From Choanephora cucurbitarum (Eukaryota > Mucoromycota > Mucoromycetes > Mucorales > Choanephoraceae): 64,000 nucleotides of DNA. Shown one piece after another: positions 1-13,700 of this stretch. A program made the translations under genes and the position numbers. How positions within the stretch are numbered: position 1 is the stretch's first letter; each line of letters begins with the position of its first letter. The stretch spans positions 124,001 to 188,000 of the forward strand of contig JAIWNI010000049.1 of assembly GCA_025331435.1 (NCBI GenBank), written 5' to 3'. The notes beneath the pieces are model-generated. The model saw only the letters and a program-made list of their open reading frames with translations. It was not told where the DNA came from and searched no databases.

Positions 1-1544
1 CCACCGTAGCCCTAGCCAATTAAATAGATACTATACTTAAACAACCCTTTTAAATAAATGACTACAATAACACGAATGTAGGCATTCATGTGTATCCACA
101 TGTTTCTAGATAACCAAAAATATATATATCATGTCCTACATATTTCTTATCTAGCTTTCTTTTTCTCTTCTCCTCTACTCCCATTTCTCCTAAACTAAAG
201 CATCACTAGTCTATAAACAAAAAAAAAGGCTATTTTAAGAGAAAAAGTCGTTCGCATATTGTGTTGGTTAGAATGCGTACAATAAGACAAAAAAGATAGA
301 AGTTCTATGTATAGCATTGGACTTCTTGATCACTAGAGACAAGTGACATCAGAAAGCACTGAATTGAATATTAGTTTTATTTTTCTATAAAAAGAAAAGA
401 CTTTAAGGCTAATCTACATATTATGCATAGGAAGTAATTAGGAGCGAGCAGAAAAAAAAGGAGATTAGTGAATCTATGATTAGCTTAAAAAGAAATGTAG
501 TTGTTGTTCCAATGCAACTAGAATCAAGCAGCATGCAAGTAAAATGAGGTCGAACCTGTTTATCTTCGGCATTCATTTTTTATTGCTTTTCAACTTGTTT
601 TCTTTTGAACAATAGCAGAAAACTGGTTCAATACAAGTCAGAACATCCGGTGGATGTTGTCTCATACATAGCACGCCATAACAAATGCAAGTTAGAGCCC
701 GCATCAAATGTGCTCGAGTCACTTGCATGTCAACCGTAATGGTACGTTACTTGACTAAAAGCTTAGCTTGTGCAATATTTCAATTATTTTCTTTTGGGTA
801 ATGCATTACCTGAAACTCAACATGATTCACATGTTGAAAATAGATTTTCGTTATGCTGTTCGGTGTTCAACAAAGACATGCATCATAATTGACAAACGGT
901 GTACAAATCGTAAGGTCGTATAACAAAACAAAAACATTACATTAAACTGAGCAATTGTTTTCGATAGATGGGAATTTCTACATTCAGTTAAATTCCGATA
1001 ACAATCAAACGTTAAAAAGGAGTGCATGGGTTGATTTTGATGACGGTGTCACAAACAATAAGGACCATAGGCCTACATCACGTTAACATAATGATCGTAA
1101 GGCACAACTATCATAAAGAGCTCTTTCTTATTTACACTGAAGAAGAAGTTGCTTTGACTTGGACAAGACAGTCTGACAACAAATGTCCTTTCGCCAATGT
1201 TTCAGAGGATAAACCAATTGCGAAGCTTCATTAACAGAAAAAAAAAGCCATTTCTTAATTGAGTTTTCTTGTCCCAATCGGAGGTGATTTAAAGGTTTTA
1301 TGGACCTTTAATTCTGTCACAGGATTAATATTGTGTTTCGTTATGCGCATAGGAAAAAGAAAAAAAAAGAAAGAAAGAGAGGAAGGCAAGCAATGTTATT
1401 GGTGAAACCAATTGCTTGCTGTAGTTTACTCTTTTTTTATCTTTCAACTGTCAAGTAATCACACTTTTTTGGTTTATTGGCAATATACTCTATAGCTCAG
1501 AGGAGGTTTAGAAAGAAAAGCATCAAGCAATTCAATCAAGCATT
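1..1544. other. No gene recognised; AT-rich intergenic
   Basis: I see no convincing gene. The longest open frame (roughly 1040-1234, plus) resembles no family I know and sits in AT-rich sequence. An imperfect inverted repeat lies at 1386-1419: GCAAGCAA pairs with TTGCTTGC, and ATTGGT pairs with ACCAAT around a GAA loop. It could fold in RNA, but nothing ties it to a function. Confidence 0.5.
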
Positions 1545-3389
1545 TTAATGTAACAGTTCATCAGCAAACCATATATCTTTAGGATGCTTGCGTTCAATAC
1601 CAGGTAAGCGCTCGCATGCTTTTGCTATTCTACACAATAAAGCTTCATTGTGCCAGCCAGCCATAAACTGAAGACCTATAGGCATATCTTGACTGAATCC
1701 AGCAGGGACCGAGACAGCAGGAATACCAGTCAGATTGCCTAGTTTGCAAAAAATCATGCTCCGAATTGTCATCTTAGCGTTTGACATGCCATATTCATGA
1801 GCCTTTTCAGGTAGAAGAGGTGAAACTAAAGCTGTTGTAGGGCACAGAATCAAATCCACTTTCTCAAATATACGTTCCATGTGGTTCATCATACGCGTAC
1901 GAATCTGTTGAGCACGTACATAATCTCTTCCATCTAAAGTGCTAGAAGTGCCAATCATCAAGCGCGTATGTGCTAAAAAGCGATGATGATTTTCTTTGTG
2001 CGCAGAAGCAAAGTTGTACATTTCACTACAGATAGTAACAGTATGTGCTATTCAATCAACAAAATCAATAAAATAATTAAACTAAAGAGCGTATGCACTT
2101 ACCATTAGAAGAGAGGTCAAGATCAGGGATTTCGATTTCAATGAATTTGGCACCTAATTTACCTAGGGCTTGTTGAAAGAAATCCACCTTTTCAAGAATG
2201 GAGGGCTCTACACTGTTTCTGGCCCAAGAAGGGAAAACGCCAATAGTCAAATCTGACAAGTCTTGATAACGGTCATAATCTTTCAATGAAACAGTAGGCT
2301 GCAACAGAGACATAGGATCATTTGAATCTGGTCCAGCAATGATGCTGTATGTTAGGGCCATATCATCTGCAGTAGCAGCAATAGGACCATATGTGCCTAG
2401 GCTAGGATCAATTGGAGCCCCACCATATCCTGAGACACGCGCATAGGTGGTCTTTAAGCCATAGAGGCCACAAAAGGATGAAGGAATACGGACAGAGCCT
2501 CCACCATCTGCACCAATACTGACAGGTACTAATCCACTTGCTACACAGCCTCCGGAGCCACCACTTGAGCCACCGCATGAATGAGCAGCACCATATGGGT
2601 TTTTTGGTACACCTGTATTTGGGTTAACAGAAAATGTGTCCCAGCCAAGTTCGTTCATAACAGCAGAACCTACAACAATAGCGCCTGCCTTTTTCAGTTT
2701 GGTGACTAAAGTAGCATCTTCTGTTGCAGGCTGATTGTCATTAACAAAACAGGTGCCGACCTTCGTCTCTAGTCCTTTAATATCTAACTCTTCCTTGATT
2801 GTGACAAAGACACCATCCATTTGACTGATTGGTGTACCTGCCTTGTATCTCTCTGTTGATTTTTTTGCTTGTTCCGCAAGATCATCAACAATAAATCGCA
2901 CCCAATTCATCTTCCTGGCTTCGGTGAGCTTTTGTTTGAGTCTTTGTGCTACTTCTGAAGGAGTTGTTCTGGATTGCAAATAAGCTTCATGATAGTCCCA
3001 AAAGGAAAGGAATGGTGATACACTTCGATGGTTAGGATCCAGCCTGGGAATAGGTGACTAATGATAGAGGGTAAGCACAATTATATATTATTTCTCACTG
3101 TTGTTGCTAATTACACTGTCACAAGCGCCTTGATTTGGGTTGATGCGCCTCAATGGTAAAGGAAGCATGGTGGGATGCTCACGGATATCCGTGCGCTTTC
3201 TAGTTGAATGCATCAAAGCGTCACTGGCCACCTTTTGGCGGACAAATGGAATATAATCCATAGCCTTGGCAGCTATCAGCAAAGGATAACCATAGAGTTC
3301 TGGCGCAGCAATCTAATTTTATTTATAGATTTGTCAGTTTAATGCACGCAGGAAATGCAAGGTAAACAAAGTACTTCTTCATCGCTCAT
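1545..3389 (-). CDS. Amidase signature family hydrolase (acetamidase-like)
   Basis: Predicted to hydrolyse an amide bond, probably in the cytosol; the substrate cannot be read from sequence. The model has four exons (3389-3375, 3312-3115, 3057-2103, 2047-1545) joined by introns of 62, 57 and 55 bp. Frames join cleanly to give 556 aa, a usual length for fungal acetamidase-type enzymes. The Ser-cisSer-Lys triad is visible: Lys in VTIKEELDIKG (about residue 157), the cis-Ser in the glycine/serine loop GGSSGGSGG (about 233) and the nucleophile in DGGGSVRIP (about 257). The start is an ATG in a 15-nt first exon (MSDEE); splicing brings in APELYGYPLL, typical of the family N-terminus. No signal peptide is seen. 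The next gene upstream, a sugar transporter, is on the same strand 338 bp away, but no shared pathway is evident. Alternative: a fatty-acid or indoleacetamide amidase. Confidence 0.9.
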
Positions 3390-3726
3390 TGTATTCGTTC
3401 GTGTTGTTAAGAAGAAAAAAAAAGAAAAACTAATTCGAACTTTTGTAACTACTCCGATACTTGTATACGGCGGTTTATCTCGTCACACAAAGTGTATTTA
3501 AGTCAATTGTTGAATGCATGAAATTCTCGAAGCACAAAGAGTAAAGTCAAATGCCTTGTAGATCAATCAATCCCCCTTCTCTGTTACCTACTGAGTAAAG
3601 CGAGAAAGTATGTTTGATGCAATACATTCAAATCAACTGTCCAATTTTTCTTTAAAAGATTCGATTTATTTTTGGGTGAAGAAAGAAAGGCAGATGCTAT
3701 ATGTTCATGCTCACATTTGAACACAA
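3390..3726. other. Intergenic, amidase promoter side
   Basis: Lies between the stop of the sugar transporter and the start of the amidase, both minus strand. It should hold the transporter's 3' end and the amidase promoter. Apart from A-rich tracts near 3410-3430 I see no distinct site. Confidence 0.5.
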
Positions 3727-5283
3727 CTAAAAGGATTCATAATGAGATGGATATATAGAATAACCTGAGCGAATCAAGTCATCAGCGCTACGATCTTTGG
3801 TTTCTGGCAACATACGAAATGCAAAGAAGAACAATATTAAGGAAACAGAAGAAAATATATAGAACACATAGCCCTGCCCTATGATATTACGCAGCACTAA
3901 AAAGCCTGAAGAAACAGCAAAGTTAGAAATCATGTTAGTGGCTAGGCCTACAGAACATGCGCTGCTAACAGCCTTAGTGTCGACTATCTCAGGAATCATC
4001 AAGAATGGGATGGGGCCCAAACCAATGGCAAACAGAGCGACAAAAACCAGTATAGCAAAAGCGGAAGTCATATTGTAACCATTCTCGATACTACAGCCTA
4101 ACAAGCTGCTTGTCAATGCCATGAAAAAACCAGAAACCAGGAAAAGTGGTCGGCGACCTAGCTTGTCCATCAAGTAAGCCGATATAGCTGTCATAAGCAG
4201 GTTAACGATAGATATGTATACAGTGATCAAACTAGAAGACTCAGGAAACACACTTGACATAATGGAAGTTGAATAGAAGATAACAGCATTGATGCCAGAC
4301 AGCTGCTGAGACATCTGTAGTATTAATGTGATAATAAGCGGGCGTCGATACTGCTTTGAACTCAAGAATGTCCAGACATTGACATGCTCTGAGTTTGAGA
4401 CATTTGGCTGTATTAATCGTTGATCATCACGATATGTGTCTTCTTCGTCTACTTGAGCTGTTCCTACTCGATTCTCAGTATTTCCAGCCCATTCTCTTCG
4501 CCAGTCATTGATTTCATCTTCAACCTCATCCACTGAAGTGCCTCTCAGTCTTAATAAGGACTTCTTAGCACCATTGAAGCCTCCAGGAATAGATGCTAGA
4601 TAGCGAGGAGATTCAACACAGAAAGGTAATAAGCATGATTGTAGGATAGCTACCAAGAATCCTACTGCTAGAATATAACGCCAGTGAGAAATAGTAGACC
4701 ATCCTAGACCAATCACTTGAGCAAGCATGATACCCATTACAATAGATAACTGATTTAATGCGCCGAAAAATCCTCTTTGAGATTTGGTTACGCATTCAGC
4801 TATATATGCAGGTACAACCACTGTAACAATACCACTTCCTATGCCAGACAGAAATCGGCCTACCATCATTCCTCGAGAAGTGGAAGCAAGGGTAGCAATC
4901 AAAGAACCAATACCTAAGAACAAATTTGTGCCAAACAGAGTTGAGCGACGACCATATCGGTCATTGAAATATGGCGCGGATAGAGCGCCTATCAGTCCAC
5001 CCGCAGTTAAAATAGACACTACTAACGCGTATTCTGAATCTGGCATGGGAATACAAGGTGGTAAAAAGTCATCAAGCGAAGCAGGGCGAGCGCATTTGGA
5101 AATCACATCTTGCGGCGTATTAAGCTCTCCATTATGATAGCCATATTGAAAAGCGCTCTAAAAAAAACACAACTTGCGGTAAACTAACCTATTCTCTAAC
5201 CAATTTGTTTTTTTTTGTTTGTTTATTACCAGTAGAATCGAGATGACTACAAATATTAGATAGCTTGTTATTTCTTTAGCCAT
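3727..5283 (-). CDS. MFS sugar porter (hexose transporter-like)
   Basis: A membrane protein that probably moves hexose across the plasma membrane. Two exons (5283-5230 and 5157-3727, 72-bp intron) give 494 aa, standard for sugar porters. The tiny first exon encodes a hydrophobic start to helix 1; splicing completes it as SAFQYGYHNGELNTP, the family's TM1/loop pattern. Other sugar-porter marks are DRYGRRS between TM2 and TM3, GRFLSGIGSG, ESPRYL before the central loop, QQLSGINAVIFYST in TM7, DKLGRRPLF, and PETKDRSADDL after TM12. The central cytoplasmic loop is long and acidic (about residues 240-280). No transcription-factor site or operon-like link to the amidase is visible. Substrate assignment beyond sugar is inference. 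Confidence 0.92.
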
Positions 5284-5398
5284 GAAAGATCAAGATCTCG
5301 TTCGAGATGAGATGACAGAAGAAAAAAAGTGACAAAAAGAATAAATTAAAAGCAAAAAGGGAAAGAATGACAACAATGCTTGTGGAAAAAAGGGGGGT

Positions 5399-7045
5399 TT
5401 ATATTTTGAATTTAGTTGACCTGTTGCTAATCATAGACTCATTAAGCTGCTTGCTGAGACTGACGGCTATAGAAATAGCAAGCATAGAGTCTCCATTAGC
5501 TTCTTCAAGTGCTTTTTGTAAAATGCGTATATCTATTTGCGGCAAGACGTTGGTAAGATAATCAATGCCTTCTGTATAGTTCTGTCGCATACTATAGCGA
5601 TCATTTGAGAAGTCAGAAAAGCGATTATATTCAGTGCTAAAGAAAGGATGAGGAGAGCTGGTGCTTGATCTAGGCGTAAGACTTGGCATAGGAGCGCTTT
5701 TGTTACTTCTGCTTGTAATAATTGGTGTTAATGTGACAGACGGCTTGTGTTGCTGCTTTTTTGTCTGCGCTGTACCTACTCGGTTGTTTAAGATTGGTGC
5801 TAATCTATTGTAGGGCTTCATTGCTTGAGCATATCGAGGAAGCTGAGCAGATCTTGTTGGATTCATGTTGAGTCGACTGATTGATCGTCCAAATACACCG
5901 CTTCCTCCTGTACTTATTCGTGGTGTACTGATGTACTGTTGCGTCTTTGCAAACACATTGTTTGTTGGTAGTGTCTTTCCTTTTGCGGGATTGTGTTGCT
6001 GCAAGTTGCCACTTCCACTCATAGCTTTTTTGAGGAACATCGAAATAGAGCCACTAAGTCCAGAGCTTGATCCATTTGAGGGAGACTGATCAAGATAGCT
6101 TGATGAGTTGTTTGAACGCGTGATTTCAGGTGTTCGGGCAGGTGGCATATAACCTCCTAAAAGAGGTTCAGGTTTGCCCTTTTTCTGCATAGATTCCATC
6201 CAGCTCTTAAATGGAGATTCCTCTCGCAAGCATAGATCTAAAGTCTTTTCGTAAAAAGAAACTCTTTCGTAGATGTCAGGTATACGCATCATTTCGTCAT
6301 AAGATCTTTCAACATATTTTTGAGCATTTGTCTGTTTTTTTTTCTGGTCTTTGGATGACTGATGCCCAGCACGTTTTTCGTTTTGCAGGCGCCTGGCGCT
6401 TTTATGACTTTTTTGGCTTCTAGTACTTTTTTCTGATTTTTTGCTTGAAGCAGAAGAAGGTTGACGAGTGGGCTGAAATTTCTGACGAAGGTACGATTCC
6501 TCTGGTGCAGGAGAATCAGATGCAGACACAATGATGGGGTTTATTTTGATTTTCTCTACTAATGGTGTGGCTACACTCATAGATGGCACTTCTAATGCAT
6601 TGAAATGGTTTACCAATGAAGAAAAGTCATCAGACAAGTTCAGATCATATGAAAGAATTGAAAGAGGTTCAACTGTAAAACTTGCTTCTACTAGCGTCTT
6701 GTCTTCTTTATGTATTGTATCTATCTCATTTGGTTTTTGCAGTACTTCGGTTGGTTCGTTTTCAAGTATTTCCGTTTTCTCTATATTGCTCAATAAGTAA
6801 GACGTTCCTGGCACCTTTTTTCTATTTTGAAGAAATTCTCCGAGAATACATGCTGATTTCTTACCTTCAAATGTGAAATCATCAATAAGCGACTGCAAAT
6901 CACGAATCTGGTCAAGTATATCTATTGATTATTTGTTCAATTGACAAAAAAGATACAATTAGAACAGAATGAGGGTATGTTTTGCTTTAGCCTTTGGCTT
7001 TATTGCGAAATAGCTTTTCCATTTTGTAGTACCTTTTGAAGACAT
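5399..7045 (-). CDS. CUE-like domain protein, otherwise unknown
   Basis: Two exons (7045-7033 and 6921-5399) give 511 aa; the 13-nt first exon encodes MSSK plus one base. Most of the protein is low-complexity and charged or Ser-rich (around 150-220 KSEKSTRSQKSHKS, later poly-Ser/Asn/Thr), so it is probably largely disordered. A mid-region helix-like block contains ERSYDEMMRIPDIYERV. The C-terminus carries a CUE/UBA-like helical motif: YLTNVLPQIDIRILQKAL followed by GDSMLAISIAVSLSK (about 450-495), matching the LP...L...L....GD...AI pattern. CUE domains bind ubiquitin, so a ubiquitin adaptor role is possible but is inferred from this motif alone. The gene is divergent from the Vps10 receptor. 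No orthologue is recognised; the short first exon is the weakest part of the model. Confidence 0.75.
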
Positions 7046-7731
7046 TGGTTCTGACTTTAGGATAAGAGAAATATGAAAAAAAAAAACGAAAGAAAAGGAC
7101 TAAAGTAAGAGAATTTATGAACTACAAATTTACATTTAGTCCGTATTATGAAAGAAAAGAGGTCATCAAAAATCGATTTTTGGTATGCTGAAATGTCTTT
7201 TTCTATAGTAATCATACGTTTCATTTATAGTACAAAAGACGAAGAGCCCAATGAAAAGTTATCAGTTTCAAGAACTTTATGCCTTGAAGATAGCAAGAAA
7301 TAGTAGTGGCATTTGAAAAGCAATCAACTCTACGTTGTTTAAAAGAAGTAACAAATTCGATGATTTGTCTTTCAATCTGGAAAGATTCATGCTTGTACTA
7401 GGGCTTAGATTTAAAATTGGTTTAGAGATAAAGTGAAGCTCCGACACATGACGTGAAATTCATCTACTGTCATTTGCTTAACTCTTCTGCTTTTTCCCTT
7501 TTTTTTAACTTCGGTTTTTCTCATACAGGCTTTTTTTAAGAAGGACTATAGCAAAAGGTAGTTGGAATCTTTTCAGTAACATAAAACTCCTGGATTGAGC
7601 GCTTCGGACCAACATACAGGAACAAACGCGAATCTATAATCTCCTAACCACTGTCTTTTAGAAAAAGTGCTTTGTTTATCATTTTTGGACCTTTTTATTT
7701 CCAAACACTTTCATTCTAAATAACACTTATC
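7046..7731. promoter_or_regulatory. Divergent intergenic promoter region
   Basis: A 686-bp spacer between the start codons of the minus-strand CUE-like gene and the plus-strand Vps10 receptor, so both promoters should lie here. It contains a T-rich tract at about 7494-7535. I see no recognisable TATA box at a convincing distance and no gene. Confidence 0.45.
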
Positions 7732-10700
7732 ATGACGCGATTATGGCAGGCCTCTAGAGGGGGTCTGTCTCTCTATTTTCTATTTATTTGCTGCTTGATG
7801 CTCTTGAAAGGAGTCTCAACCCAAACTGTTCAGAAAACAGGTTTTGATAGAACACCCAACGAATTCTTCTATTTTAAAGACTCTCAAGTAATGTACTAGC
7901 AATACGAAGATATGAATAACGATGAACTAATTGGCTATTTCTCTTCTTTAAAAAGGTTATCCTTTGGCTAGATGCCACTTCACATACCCTCTATCGCTCC
8001 GAGAACCAAGGAAAACAGTGGGACAAAGTTAATGGTATCGCACAAGACGAGCCTAGCTTTTTGTACGAACATCCTTTCGACAACAATAGGGTAGGTGTCT
8101 GTTAAGCTTTGCATTTTACGAGGAAACGTTATCTCAACATCTGCAAATATCAAAGGCTTATGTTTTAGGTAAAAAGAACCGACATTGGAAAACAACAGAC
8201 CAGGGAAAAACTTGGCAAGAATTTTCTACACCAGTAGAGCCCGCAGCAATTGGTAACCATCTGGCTTTTCATGCTGATCGTTCTGGTTATGTTTTGTTTA
8301 CCGGGTTCCGATGCAAACTTGGATCGTGGACTGGTGTTGATTGTCATGATGAAGTAAGCTGCGAAAAAAATGATTTATATTCTTCCCTGTCATTTCAAGC
8401 TGATAATAGTCAAAACTTTCTAACATGATTCATGTAGACTTACTATACACTTAACAACTTTGAAGAGGTGGTTTTGTTGCGCACTCATACAACTTCCTGC
8501 ATATGGAGCTTATCCACTAAACATTTTGATAATGCACCAACTAAAGAGATCATGTGTGTAGAATCTTCTCAAAAAACTGGCTTCACTAGTACTTTAAATC
8601 CAGACGAACTTCGTTTAGTTCGAACCGAAGATTTCTTTCGAACAGAACAGGTAATTGATTTCAATACTGGGAGTGAAGTAAAAGGAGTTATTGCCGTGAA
8701 CACAGTAAATCGCTATATTGTTGCTGTTGTGAAGCCCTATTTTGATAAGCCTGACATGATATTCTACGTCTCTTTGGATGGAAGAAACTGGCATAAAGCC
8801 GTCTTCCCTGAAGGTGCTGATTTGCATGAAAAGTCTTTCACAATTGTCAAAAGCCCTGGTCCAGCTTTGATGGTGGATGTTCTCGGTGGAGGTACAACTC
8901 AATTTGGATCAATGTACAAATCCAATTCAGATGGCACATTTTTTGCAAAGGTTCTGGAGAACACAAACAGAAACTCAATGGATTATGTTGATTTTGAACG
9001 TGTTCAAGGGGTCGAAGGTATTTTGATTGCCAATGCTATCGCCAATCCTAAAGAGGTTGAGCTCCAAAGAGCAAACAAGGAAGTTCAGACTCGTATGAGT
9101 TTTGATGATGGCGCTAGTTGGAAAGAGATAAAGATAGTCAAAGACATCAATGGAAACAACATGCGATGTAATGAAAGAGAGTGCTCTCTCCATCTTCACT
9201 CGGTTACATCAAATCATAATTACGGTCAGGTTTCTTCTGCTGAATCTGCCATTGGTGTTATGATGGGCGTTGGTAATTATGGTTCTAGTCTATTAGAGTA
9301 CGATCAATGCGATACTTTCTTGTCCGACGATTACGGTCTTACATGGAGAATGGTTCGAGAAGGCGCCCACAAATATGAATTTGGCGACCAAGGTACCTTA
9401 CTGGTCATTGTGGATGATGAAAAAGACACTGACCATATTTGGTGGAGTAAGGATCGTGGTGAAACTTGGTAAGTTGTTGTATTTCTTTTTTTTTAGTTGG
9501 GTGTCTAATTCTTGCTTTGCTTTCTTTCTTTTTTTTTCAATAGGAATAAGCTTGATCTTGGTATTTCTGTTCGTGCACGTATGCTTACAACAGATCCTGA
9601 ATCATCCTCTCGTAATTTCTTGTTGATTGGTAGTTCTGTTCGTTCATCTGAATCTAAAGTACAGGCAATCCAGCTTGACTTTACCAATGTCTTCTCCCGA
9701 CAGTGTCACTTGGATACAAACGATGAAAATCGAAGCGACTTTGAAAAGTTTATAGCTCGTGATATCACTGACGGTCCTGACTGTCTAATGGGACACGAAC
9801 AAGTATTTTACCGTCGCAAAGCTCATAGTGATTGCTATGTAGGTCATGAATACGAAGATCCTATAATTGAATTCAAAGATTGTCCTTGTACGAGAGCTGA
9901 TTACGAATGTGATTATAACTTTGTTCGGGGCTCAGATGGCTCTTGCGTGCGTGTTGGTCCTGACTTTATTCCTGCAGGTCTTTGCGGATCTCAAGACGAT
10001 ACCTATCCTGCATCAAGCGGATACCGTCTTATTCCTGGCAACACATGTGCCTTAGGCAGTGGCACACCACTTAGCGAGCCTCAAACCCGTAAGTGTAGCG
10101 ATAATGCTGCCGATGCTGTCCAAAGACCTTCTTCTCCAGGAAATAGTATGGCTAGACCTTCAGAGGAAGATATCACAAGCAACATGATTGTATTTGTAGA
10201 TGAAATTGAACAATTCATCTATTTCCGTGACTCCGAGGCCATACTGGTGCGCCTTAAAAATGGAGAACTTTGGCGCTCTGGTGATCAAGGTACCAGATGG
10301 GAATCTGTTCTGAAAGACACACGTGTCACGAATATTGTATTGCATGAATTTGACAATAATCGTGCCTATGCCTTTTTGGAAGATGGTATTCATTTGACTG
10401 AAGATCAAGGTGCCACTTGGCGTACAGTGAAGCTACCTATTGCTCCTAGCTATCAGATTAGCAACGCAATTGATTTCCATCCTCAAGAAAGAGACTGGCT
10501 CTTGTTCGTCGGTCATTCGTACGACCCTGAACCTCATTCCGAAGCATTTGTCTCTCGCGATCATGGCCGTAGTTGGAATTCACTCAACATGTATGTTGAA
10601 AAATGTATCTTTGGTCGCGACTCCAAGTACGAAATTGAAAAGGAAACTATATTCTGTTCTGCCTATGATAAAAAACAGGTTGGAGATAACCTCAGACTTG

Positions 10701-13700
10701 TGCGTACAACCGATTGGGGCAATTCAGTTGAAGCCTATTTTGATCATGTTGTCGAGTTCTTTGTGGTTGAAGACTTTATGGCTGTAGCAACTAGCAACCG
10801 TGGCGACTTGACTCTTTTTGTCAGTGTCAACGGCAAAACTTTTGCTGAAGCTCAATTCCCTCCAGATCAGTACATCAACCGCAATACGTTTACTGTCCTT
10901 CAATCCACAACGCATGCTATCTTATTGAATGTCTTCAAATCAACAAGCTTTGGCACTGCCTATGGTACTCTGTACAAGTCAAACGAAAACGGCACATTTT
11001 ACCATGTTTCTCTTGAAAACACAAATGGTAACAGAGATGGTTTCGTCGATTTCGAAAAGTTCCAAAGTGTGGATGGCGTCATATTAGCTAATCAAGTATG
11101 GAATGCTGATGAAATAATTGGAGGTTCGCCTTCATCAAAGAAAGTTCGTACTATGATTAGTTGGGATGATGGAGGAAGCTGGCAGCCTCTTAGTCCTCCC
11201 AAAGAATTTGACTGTATCGGAAAAGAATGTTATTTGAATCTTCATAGTCGCACAGATGTTCATGGTCCCGGTGCCATTTTCTCTTCAAGTGGTGCTCCTG
11301 GTCTTGCTATGGGTGTAGGTAATGTAGGAGCCTCTCTGTCTCGTTACCAGGAGGGCGACACTTTCTTGACTCGAGATGGTGGACACACTTGGTCTATGAT
11401 TCAACAGGGAGAACATCTTTATGAGTTTGGTGATCAAGGATCAATCCTTGTTCTGATTAGCGAAGAAGAGGCCACAAACGAACTCTTGTATTCTTGGGAC
11501 CAAGGTGAAACTTGGCACTATTATCGATTCCACCAACAGAAAGTCAAAGTCACCACTTTGACTACAGATCCAAAATCATCCACTCTTAAATTTGTTATCG
11601 TCGGTTATACTCGCGGTCTTGAACGTTCTCCAGTAATTATAACAGTTGATTTCTCTGATGTGAAACAACGCAAATGTGTAATCGATAAAAGAAATGAAGA
11701 AAAGAGCGACTTTGAACGCTGGATTGCAAAGGATGACGATGGTGATGATGCCTGCTTGCTAGGAAAAAAGACTGCTCACTGGCGCCGTAAGAAGGATCGT
11801 GTCTGTATTGTTGGTGCTCAATTCCAAGAACCAGAGGTTGTAACTGAGAATTGTGAATGTCGTGATATTGATTTTGAATGTGATTTTGGTTTTTGGCGAA
11901 ATGAAGCAAACGAATGTGTCTTTAAGGGACGCCATCCAGACAGACCCTCAAAATGTGAAGCAGGCAGTACCTTCAGAGGTCGCTCCGGTTACAAGAAGAA
12001 TACTAAGAGTAGCTGTTCTGGTGGTATTAACTTGGAAGATCAAAAAGAATGGCCTTGTGGTGAAACAGGCGGTATACTTTCAAGCCAAACCGAATTTACT
12101 TCGCGTGTTGTCGATTACATCTATTTTGCTGATACTGACCGTGTTGTTGTACGCACAATGGACGGTAAAGTATGGAAGAGTGATAATGATGGCTTTAGCT
12201 GGAAAGAGTTGTTCAACGGACAAAGAATTGTCTCCATTTATCAAAACCCACATTTTGAACAAAACGCCTTTTTCATAACTGAAGATACAACTCATTTTGT
12301 CACTAATGATAGAGGTTCAAGCTATAGTGAAATCAGAACACCCATTCCACCTTTGACTCACCTCCAAGGCAACGTCATGAGTTTCCATAATGATGATCGC
12401 GACTATGTTCTCTTTATCGGTGAAAGAAATTGTGATGGGCTTGCTACTAACTGTCATTCTGAAGCCTTTTACTCTCGTGATAACGGCCATTCGTGGGCAT
12501 CCTTGGGAACTTACGTGCGCAGCTGTATTTGGGGACGAGAAGGGGCTATTCAACAGGCTCACCGCAACTCTATCTATTGTGAGCAATATAGAGAGCAATC
12601 AGGTAATCAACTTGTTCTCTTCAGTAGTCCTGTTCAGCTTGTTTCTTCTCAAAACTATTTCCATGATAAGCGTGTCGTATTTGAGGATATTGTTGGTATG
12701 ACCGTCTTTGGAAAATTCATGGTTGTAGCTGTTTCAAGAAACGGTGGTAGCAACCTTCGCCTCCATGTGAGCTTGGATGGTGTTACTTTTGCACCCGCTT
12801 CTTTCCCTGCTTCATTTGATCTCTCCCCTGAAGCATTTACCGTAATGGAGTCTGTCAACTCTTTATGGATTCATGTCTCTACAAACACACACAGAGGTAG
12901 TGAATATGGTACAATCTTTACCTCCAACTCAAACGGTACATATTATGTCTCTTCCATTGAGAATGCCAACCGTAACGAGATGGGTATTGTTGACTTTGAA
13001 AAAATGCAAGGTATCGAAGGCATTGCTATTGCTAACATCGTCAGTAATCCTGGTCAAACTAACAAGGGAGATCCCAAGACGCTTGTTACTCGCAAGACAG
13101 CAGATGCTGGTGGTCATTGGACAAGTCTTACTCCTCCTGCAAAGGATAGTTTAGGTCAATCTTATTCTTGCCAAGGCTCTGACTGTGCTCTTCACTTGCA
13201 TTGCTATTCAGAACGTAGAAATACTCGCGACTTGTTTAGTTTGTCTAGTGCTGTTGGTCTCATGGTTGGTGTAGGTAATGTTGGCTCCAGCTTGACTTCT
13301 TATCGTGATGGCGATATGTTCTTGACTCGTGATGCTGGCAAGACTTGGACAGAAATCACTAAAGGTGCTCATTTATGGGAGTTTGCAGACCAAGGTGCTT
13401 TGTTGATCCTGGTAGACAACGAGCAACCCACCAATATGGTTAGATATACCACAAACGAGGGCCTTACATGGAACACATACGAGTTTGCTAAGCGAGGTGA
13501 AAAAGTAATCATTGAAGATATCATCACACAACCAGATGGTACTAGTCAAAAATATGTCTTGTTTGGTCTCAAAAATGGAAAGACTACAGCTTACCATTTG
13601 GATTTCAGCTCATTGCATCCTACCAAGTGTAAGCTAGATTTGGAGCACCCTAATGATGATGACTTTGAGCTTTGGAGTCCTGAAGATACACGTGGCGAGA

